Source: Boesenbergia rotunda (Eukaryota > Streptophyta > Magnoliopsida > Zingiberales > Zingiberaceae). From it: a stretch of DNA of 64,000 bases. The notes under the pieces were generated by a model that searched no databases, was not told the DNA's origin, and was given only the letters and a program-made list of their open reading frames with translations. Of the stretch, positions 58,209-64,000 are shown piece by piece. The stretch lies in contig JAGFNQ010007672.1 in NCBI GenBank assembly GCA_024364735.1, positions 166,364 through 230,363 on the forward strand. The letters run 5' to 3'. Within the stretch, counting starts at the first letter, position 1, and the number at the start of each line of letters is the position of its first letter. The position numbers and the translations under genes are program-made.

Positions 58209-58674
58209 TGTTGGATCGAGAAGCCCGATAGAGGGGGGGGGGTGAATATCGGAAAACTTTCGGATTCGTATAAGAATAGGTACGCAGCGGAAATTAACGA
58301 AAAGACACAGAGACGCAATCGATTTACTTGGTTCGGAGCCTGTGTCGACTCCTACTCCAAGGCCCACGGTCGTTGACCGTTTACTTTGGGCAATTCTATA
58401 TTTGGCGCAAATAAGTTACACAATATGATTTACAAAATCAAGTGCAATAAAATATTAATTAAAGAAATACGCTCTTCTTTTTACCGACGTCCGGAGTAGG
58501 TCGACTCTTTCGGGGCAGCAGGACGTCGTCGGCTCGAGGTGAAGCGTTTCCGGAGCAAGGCGCGAGCGTAGAAGAACTTTGAGGCGTTGGAAGAATTGAT
58601 ATCTTGAAGCCTTGGTCGAAGGTCCCTTATATAGGGCCTGGGGGCGCCCGGGATGTCGGGGGCGCCCCCCACGT
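58209..58674 (-). mobile_element. Copia-D2 5' LTR, interrupted
   Basis: Nearly identical to 49952-50416; I count about three A/G differences and one G-run length change. The TATA box CTATATAAGG (minus, about 58626-58635) is kept. Gypsy-E enters after CCCCACGT. The expected remainder of the LTR is not in the window. Confidence 0.92.
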
Positions 58675-58901
58675 TGTAGCGACCCGCCTTCTCTGCCTTA
58701 GACGGATCGTTACTTTTGTCTACTTCTCGACTCTAATGCACGACTAAAAATGCGGAAATCTTTTTTTTTTCTTTTAATCTATCTAAGAATGATATTCTAA
58801 CTTAAATAGTCATGCATGATACCATGTCACACTTTCTTTCTCAAAAACTCGTAAGAAAATACTTATTGAAACTTGCCTCGCCCAACTCAGCTTACGGGTA
58901 T

Positions 58902-58930
58902 CAGTCGACTGATACTGTACCAGTCGACTG
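58902..58930. promoter_or_regulatory. Paired CAGTCGACTG palindromes, Gypsy-E LTR
   Basis: Perfect copies at 58902 and 58921, again 19 bp apart, at the position matching 23828-23856. Confidence 0.7.
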
Positions 58931-60730
58931 ATAAGTCTGAAACCTGTTTTCCAGATTCGAAGCCTTGTTTCAAAACTCCACCAAACCTATACTTTCGAGC
59001 CATATAAAATCATGACACCATTTCTATACTCTATGCCAGTTTTCTAAACAATTTAGCCAATCAAAATGAATCCATAAACTTGAAATTAGAACTTTTGTGG
59101 AAGTAAATAAGCTATTCAAGTTTATATGAACTTTAACCTTAGAGTTTGTACCAACCTTGACTCCTATGCATTCATAACACCAAATACATGTTCTATAACC
59201 TTGCTAAAGCATTATGAAATGTGAATGCAACTTTTCTAAACATATTTAAGCAATAAAAACTTGATTCAAAGGGGGACTAGTACTATCTTGGCACATGCAT
59301 CAATATCTTCAACAAAGTATCAATATTCCAAACTACTCACACTTCTACTCATCCAACGCAATCATAAGGATATGTATGCTAAATGAAATGTCATGGAATC
59401 TTTACTCTAAGAAATTGAGCATGTAGTACTATCCAAGCTTAAATGTTCGCTAAACTCCATAAAGCAAGAACTTGAAATTTGAATAAACTAAAACATTGTA
59501 ATTCAAATAACTAAATTGTCTCGTGCCAAAGATCTCTCCATACTCAGCCACCACACACACACTCTACTCAGCACCGCCTCGTCGTCTTCCTTCAGAATTG
59601 CTTGCCTTTACCTTTATCTGCAATAAGAGGAAATGCAACTAGTAAGCAAAAAGCTTAGTAAGTACTATCTAGCTCACAAAAACTCGAAATATGCAAACAT
59701 GCTTCTAGATCAAACTGAACATCATATGAGATACAAATATGCTTGAAAGAAAACTACAAACATGTATAGCTCAAAACATGCATACTCAAGCAATAATAAA
59801 TCTCAATTTACTTTTCTTGGCTCAACTTGAAACTTTAGCTATTCTTTAACTTTTGAAAACTTTCTTAAACTTTCGAAAACTTTGCTAAAGCATATACTTG
59901 AAAATACTAATCACTTGGATCCACTGAAGACGTAAGTACCATCTCATGCGCGTTCCCTAAAAGGTTGGGGTAGCGAGCCACCAATCCTAATAGAGCAGAC
60001 CTTGGTCTACCAGGGCCAAGACCTTGGAATTGGACACCTGGATTTCTTTAACGACGCCCTTGGACGCCGGGTACTGGCCTTAGAAAATAAAATAACTTTT
60101 CTTTCTTTTCTTTCTTATCTGTAAATGCCTTGGCATTTTCTTGAGCACCTTGCGTGCTAAAATCCCTAAGTCTTGACTTTTGAGGATTTCTTAAGGCCTT
60201 GGCCTTTTCTTTTCTTATCTTTATCTTCTCTTTTCTTTTCTCATGGCTTTTCTTGGACCCTAACCTCATATAGGGCACTCAATAAAACATATAAGCATAT
60301 AATAAACTAAGATCACATGCAAAAATCTGAACAAGAAGTAAATATCTCTTTTAAAAACCTTTAAGGGAAATTCTTGCGGAAAAACCGCCTCTTACTGCAG
60401 GTGAGCAGTACTTACATTGATATCTTGGACTTACAACCAAGATTGACGTCTAGAGCTCGGGAGAAACTTGAGATCTCGGAGAATTCTTCGCGCCTACGCG
60501 TTCCTCTCGTCGCGGGGATCCCGAATATAGGAATATCTCTTGGAGAAGAGCTTTGGCCGACCCCCTAGAGCTTGGTGTAGTTTCGCCCAGAAGAGGAGGG
60601 GTCGGCGTGAGGGTTTGGAGAGGAGAGAAAATAAAACTTCTCTCTTTAATTACCTATTTATACTTATGGGGCGGATTAACCTAACTACACCTTAAATATA
60701 GGTCTCTCCATCCTTTGCTGTGCTTGATAC

Positions 60731-60797
60731 CCTAGCCCAGCTGGTCGCGCGCGCTCTTGGTCTCGCGGTGGTCGCGGGTTCGAACTCCGGCTGCCCT
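60731..60797 (+). other. Antisense tRNA-like module in the Gypsy-E LTR
   Basis: TAGCCCAGCTG at 60733 is a full match to the box A consensus TRGYNNARNNG. GTTCGAACT at 60778 differs from box B at one base. Start-to-start distance is 45 nt, as in tRNA genes. The module is antisense to the LTR and about 170-240 bp from its start. Confidence 0.6.
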
Positions 60798-61001
60798 TAA
60801 GTGGTTTTTCCATTTTTTCCTTTTAATTTTTTTTAAAATACTAAACGGACTCGGAAAATTCCATAAAAATATTCTAAAAATTCCTAAAAATATCTAGAAT
60901 ATTTCTAAAACATTTCTAACTACTTTCAAGGACTTTATGAACTAAAAATGGGAATTTTGGGGCGTTACAATCCCCCATACCTTATGAAAAGTTCGTCCTC
61001 G

Positions 61002-61340
61002 AACTTAGAATAATTCTGGATATCTCTCTCTCATGCTGTCCTCACGTTCCCAAGTAGCCTCTTCATGCTTTTGATTCTGCCAGATGACCTTCACTAGTGG
61101 CACTTCTTTGTTTCTTAATCTCTTAACTGCTTTGTCCACTATCTGTGTCGGTCTGCTCTCATAACTAAGATCTTCTTGGATCTGTACTGACTGAGGCTGA
61201 ATCACTTGGCTAGGGTCGTGAATACACTTCTTCAGCATAGAGACATGAAAGGTACTGTGGATAGCTGACATATCCTCTGGTAAGTCCAGCTCATATGCTA
61301 CCTTACCAACCCTCTTTATGATCTTGTAGGGTCCTATGTA
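61002..61340 (-). pseudogene. Gypsy-E integrase C-terminus (minus strand fragment)
   Basis: The minus strand reads YIGPYKIIKRVGKVAYELDL, FHVSMLKKC, LRNKEVPLVKVIWQNQ and EEATWEREDSMRERYPELF, then a stop. This is the last part of a Tekay/Del integrase, up to the chromodomain-like end, and is correctly placed about 30 bp before the 3' LTR. It is cut off at about 61340, where plus-strand pol begins. Confidence 0.9.
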
Positions 61341-64000
61341 GGTTCCTATCTACCTTACAAGCTCAGAGAATGTTAGAAGGGTGTGCTCTGGTTCTAGCTC
61401 ATATAGTGGATGCAAGTCAAGGAGAAGGATTGAAGAGAGAAGTAGTGAGGGTAATCTGTGACTATCCTGAGGTGTTTCCTGAAGAGTTACCAGGACTCCT
61501 TCCCAATCGGGAAATTGAGTTTGACATGAGTTGGCCCCAGGAACCAACCCAATTTCGAAGGCACCTTATCGCATGGCACCAGCAGAACTGAAAGAATTAC
61601 AAGAACAATTGCAAGAGCTGCTTGACAAGGGTTTCATCCGCCCTAGTCATTCACCTTGGGGAGCTCCTGTACTGTTTGTCAAGAAGAAAGATGGATCTAT
61701 GTGAATGTGCATAGATTATCGAGCTTTGAATAAGGTAACCATCAAGAACAGATATCCTTTGCCAAGGATAGATGATTTATTTGATCAGCTGAAGGGAGCC
61801 ACAGTGTTCTCCAAGATAGATCTGCGATCAGGTTACCATCAGCTCAGAGTGAAGGAGAGTGATGTGCCAAGGACTGCTTTCAGTACAAGATATGGGCACT
61901 ATGAGTTTGTGGTCATGCCCTTTGGAGTGACAAACGCCCCTGCGACGTTTATGGATCTAATGAATAGAGTGTTCAAGGATTTTCTGGACAAGTTCGTCAT
62001 TGCCTTCATTGATGATATCCTAGTGTATTCAAAGACTCGGAAAGAACATGAAGAACACCTGAAGATAGTGTTGCAAACCTTACACCAGAAGGAGTTGTAC
62101 GCCAAATTCTCAAAGTGTGAGTTTTGGCTTGATCAGGTGGCCTTCCTAGGCCACATTGTATCCAAAGAAGGCATTCAAGTTGATCCAGCCAAGATAGAAG
62201 CAGTCAGCAACTGGTGTAGACCCAAGAATGCCAGTGAAATCAGAAGCTTCTTAGGCCTGGCAGGATATTACAGAAAATTTGTGGAGGACTTTTCCAGAAT
62301 AGCCTCTCCTCTCACAGCCCTGACCAGAAAGAACCAGAAGTTTGAGTGGTCAGATAAATGCGAGCACAGCTTCCTAGAACTGAAGAAAAGATTGACTAGT
62401 GCTCCCATCCTGACTGTTCCAGAGAGTGACAAGGCCTTTGACATCTACAGTGATGCATCCAAGATGGGCCTTGGAGCTGTCCTCATGCAAGAAGGAAAGT
62501 AATAGCATATGCCTCCAGACAGCTCAAGGACTATGAGAAGAATTACCCTACACGACCTTGAGCTAGCAGCTGTGGTTTTTGCACTGAAGCTCTGGAGACA
62601 CTACCTGTATGGAGTGCAGTGCAGAATCTTCACAGACCATCAGAGTTTGAAGTACTTCTTCACTCAGAAGGATCTGAATATGAGGCAGCGCAGGTGGCTA
62701 GAGTTGGTCAAAGATTATGACTGTGAAATCCTCTACCACCCAGGTAAAGCTAATAAAGTGGCAGATGCACTGAGCAGGAAATCCTGCGTGCACTGATGTC
62801 CCTATCATCACTGTCCTACCACTTCAGAAAGAAATAAAGGATTTTGGAGTCGAGGTAATAATTGGGCAACTTTCTGCATTGACTCTAGAGTCAACCCTGC
62901 TTGTGGATATACAAAGAAAGCAAAGTCAAGACCCAGAGATCCAGAAGATCAAGCAGGAGATCCAAGAGGCGGAAAATTCAGAGTTTCGAGTATCAGATAG
63001 TGGCATCCTCTATCTTGGAGACCGCCTTTGCGTCCCCAATGATGAGGAACTAAGGAAGAATATTTTAGAAGAAGCCCACAGTACCCCGTACTCTATGCAT
63101 CCTGGTTCTACCAAGATGTACCAAGATTTAAAGAAAGGTTCTGGTGGTCTGGACTCAAGCGAGACGTGGCCAGATATATCAGTACCTGCTTGACCTGCCA
63201 GGGAGTCAAAGCAGAACACCAGAGACCAGGAGGAGTTCTACAGCCACTTCCCATTCCAGAGTGGAAGTGGGAAGAAATATCCATGGACTTTATCACAGGT
63301 CTTCCAAGAACCACCCATGGACACAATGCAATATGGGTGATAGTGGATAGATTGACCAAGTCTGCCCACTTCCTAGCCATCAAGTTATCGCATTCGGTAG
63401 AGCAGTTAGCACAGCTGTACGTGAAAGAAGTAATCAGGCTTCACGGAGTTCCGAAGTCGATCGTTTCTGACAGAGATGGGCGGTTCATCTCCCATTTTTG
63501 GAGGTGTGTTCAGGACGCCCTAGGCACCAGACTTCAGTTCAGCACAGCTTTCCATCCCAGACAGATGGACAAACAGAGAGAGTAAATCAGATTTTAGAAG
63601 ACATGCTCAGGGCTTGTGCATTGGACTTTAAAGGAGTTGGTGCAAATTTCTATGCTTAGCTGAGTTTGCCTACAACAATAGCTATCAGGCCACCATCAGG
63701 ATGGCACCTTATGAGGCATTGTATGGCAGGAAATGCAGATCACCCATATGTTGGCAAGAAGCGGGTGAGAAGAAGAGATGGAGTCAGGACTAGGCAGCCA
63801 GACTGAGCTTATAGATGAGACCGCTCAGGCTATCCAGACGATCCGCCAGAGGATTGAGACTGCCCAGAGTAGACAGAAAAGTTATGCTGACACACGCCGT
63901 AGGCCACTTGAATTCCAAGTTGGAGATTCAGTATTTCTCAAGGTCGCTCCCATGAAGGGAGTGGTGAGATTTGGCAAGAAGGGCAAGCTAAGTCCTCGCT
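61341..64000 (+). pseudogene. Gypsy pol on plus strand: RT, RNase H, integrase (inverted segment)
   Basis: Text begins between protease and RT (homologous to 36440 downward in Gypsy-B) and continues with SPWGAPVLFVKKKDGSM, a TGA at about 61702, KNRYPLPRIDDLFDQLKG, VMPFGVTNAPATFMD and FIDDILVYSK. RNase H follows with a one-base shift near 62500, then YFFTQKDLNMRQRRWLEL and HPGKANKVADALSRK. Integrase has a zinc-finger relic (CLTCQGVKAEHQRPGG), SMDFITGLP, IVDRLTKSAHFLAI, SIVSDRDGRFIS and, after shifts near 63560 and 63650, YNNSYQATIRMAPYEALYGR and VGDSVFLKVAPMKG. It runs off the window at KGKLSPR. It starts and ends where the adjoining minus-strand element lacks sequence. Confidence 0.9.

Larger units (their letters stand above)
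49952..58674 (-). mobile_element. Copia-D2, SIRE-like element, 5' LTR interrupted
   Basis: The 3' LTR is 49952-51378 (1427 bp). The 5' LTR begins at 58209 and is cut at 58674 by Gypsy-E. The primer-binding site TGGTATCAGAGC (minus, about 58194-58205) and the polypurine tract AAAAAGGGGGAGAT (minus, 51379-51392) fix the orientation. Gag, spacer and pol are collinear with D1. The shared LTR portions show only about three substitutions and a change in a G run. It is close to intact: one gag frameshift, one pol frameshift and one stop were noticed. Confidence 0.93.
58675..60969 (-). mobile_element. Gypsy-E 3' LTR
   Basis: 2295 bp, TGTAACGCCCC (from 60969) to GGGTCGCTACA (58675). It matches the solo LTR at 21779-24082. 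A purine tract AAGGTATGGGGGAT (minus, about 60970-60983) shows that this is the 3' LTR of a minus-strand element. It carries paired CAGTCGACTG (58902, 58921) and a tRNA-like module (60731-60797). The frame on the minus strand at 60048-60278 is a lysine-rich chance frame. Confidence 0.92.

Noticed and set aside
60048..60278. Lysine-rich 76-codon frame
   Set aside because: Antisense A/G-rich tract within an LTR, mirrored at about 22500-22680 in the solo LTR without a kept frame.

Overview
This window is plant nuclear DNA, probably from a large-genome flowering plant. I favour a monocot because the intact-looking Copia families are of the Angela/BARE and SIRE/Maximus types and the Gypsy elements are Tekay/Del-like, but the species cannot be fixed from the sequence. 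I find no intact host gene. Almost all coding potential belongs to transposable elements, and every transposon gene large enough to judge is broken.

Layout. Positions 1-314 are the tail of a SIRE-like LTR. It is followed by a 52-bp tandem repeat (315-505), a GC-rich unclassified stretch (506-1015) and about 8 kb of AT-rich DNA without a convincing gene. An array of hairpin repeats (9138-9290) precedes a degenerate Mutator-like (MULE) transposase (9392-11033). From 11039 to the window end everything is a nested stack of LTR retrotransposons. Copia-O (minus strand) sits in the MULE. Inside one O LTR lie Copia-C (12369-45595) and, separately, a solo Gypsy LTR, A2 (45700-49217). Inside C are Angela-like Copia-F (12853-24715, itself holding a solo Gypsy LTR at 21779-24082), SIRE-like Copia-D1 (25801-34843, plus strand) and Gypsy-B (34844-43549, minus strand), which holds another solo LTR, A1 (37748-41120). 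In O's internal region lies SIRE-like Copia-D2 (49952-58674). Gypsy-E begins inside D2's 5' LTR and runs off the window. Four insertions have 5-bp target-site duplications that I can read: TTAGT for C, GGGTA for the E-type solo LTR, TACTA for A1 and CTCTT for A2. Copia-F has an imperfect one, GACTG/GATTG.

Damage history. D1's 3' LTR is joined to the middle of Gypsy-B pol through a short filler duplication. This implies one deletion that removed the rest of D1, the 3' part of B and the pol of C. Gypsy-E appears to have had most of its pol inverted. F lost most of gag by an in-frame deletion and has changed residues in its zinc knuckle, integrase and reverse transcriptase active sites. D2 looks youngest: I count about three differences in about 465 compared LTR bases.

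Most interesting signals. (1) All five Gypsy LTRs in the window carry an antisense tRNA-like module near their 5' edge; in four of them box A-like and box B-like motifs have tRNA-like spacing. (2) The palindrome CAGTCGACTG is clustered in LTRs of both Copia-C and the Gypsy elements. In C it occupies the slot just upstream of TATA where the other SIRE-like LTRs have GGCGCC/GGGCGCCC palindromes. (3) D1 and D2 share a conserved, stop-filled spacer of about 0.65-0.7 kb between gag and pol that ends in a splice-acceptor-like sequence.
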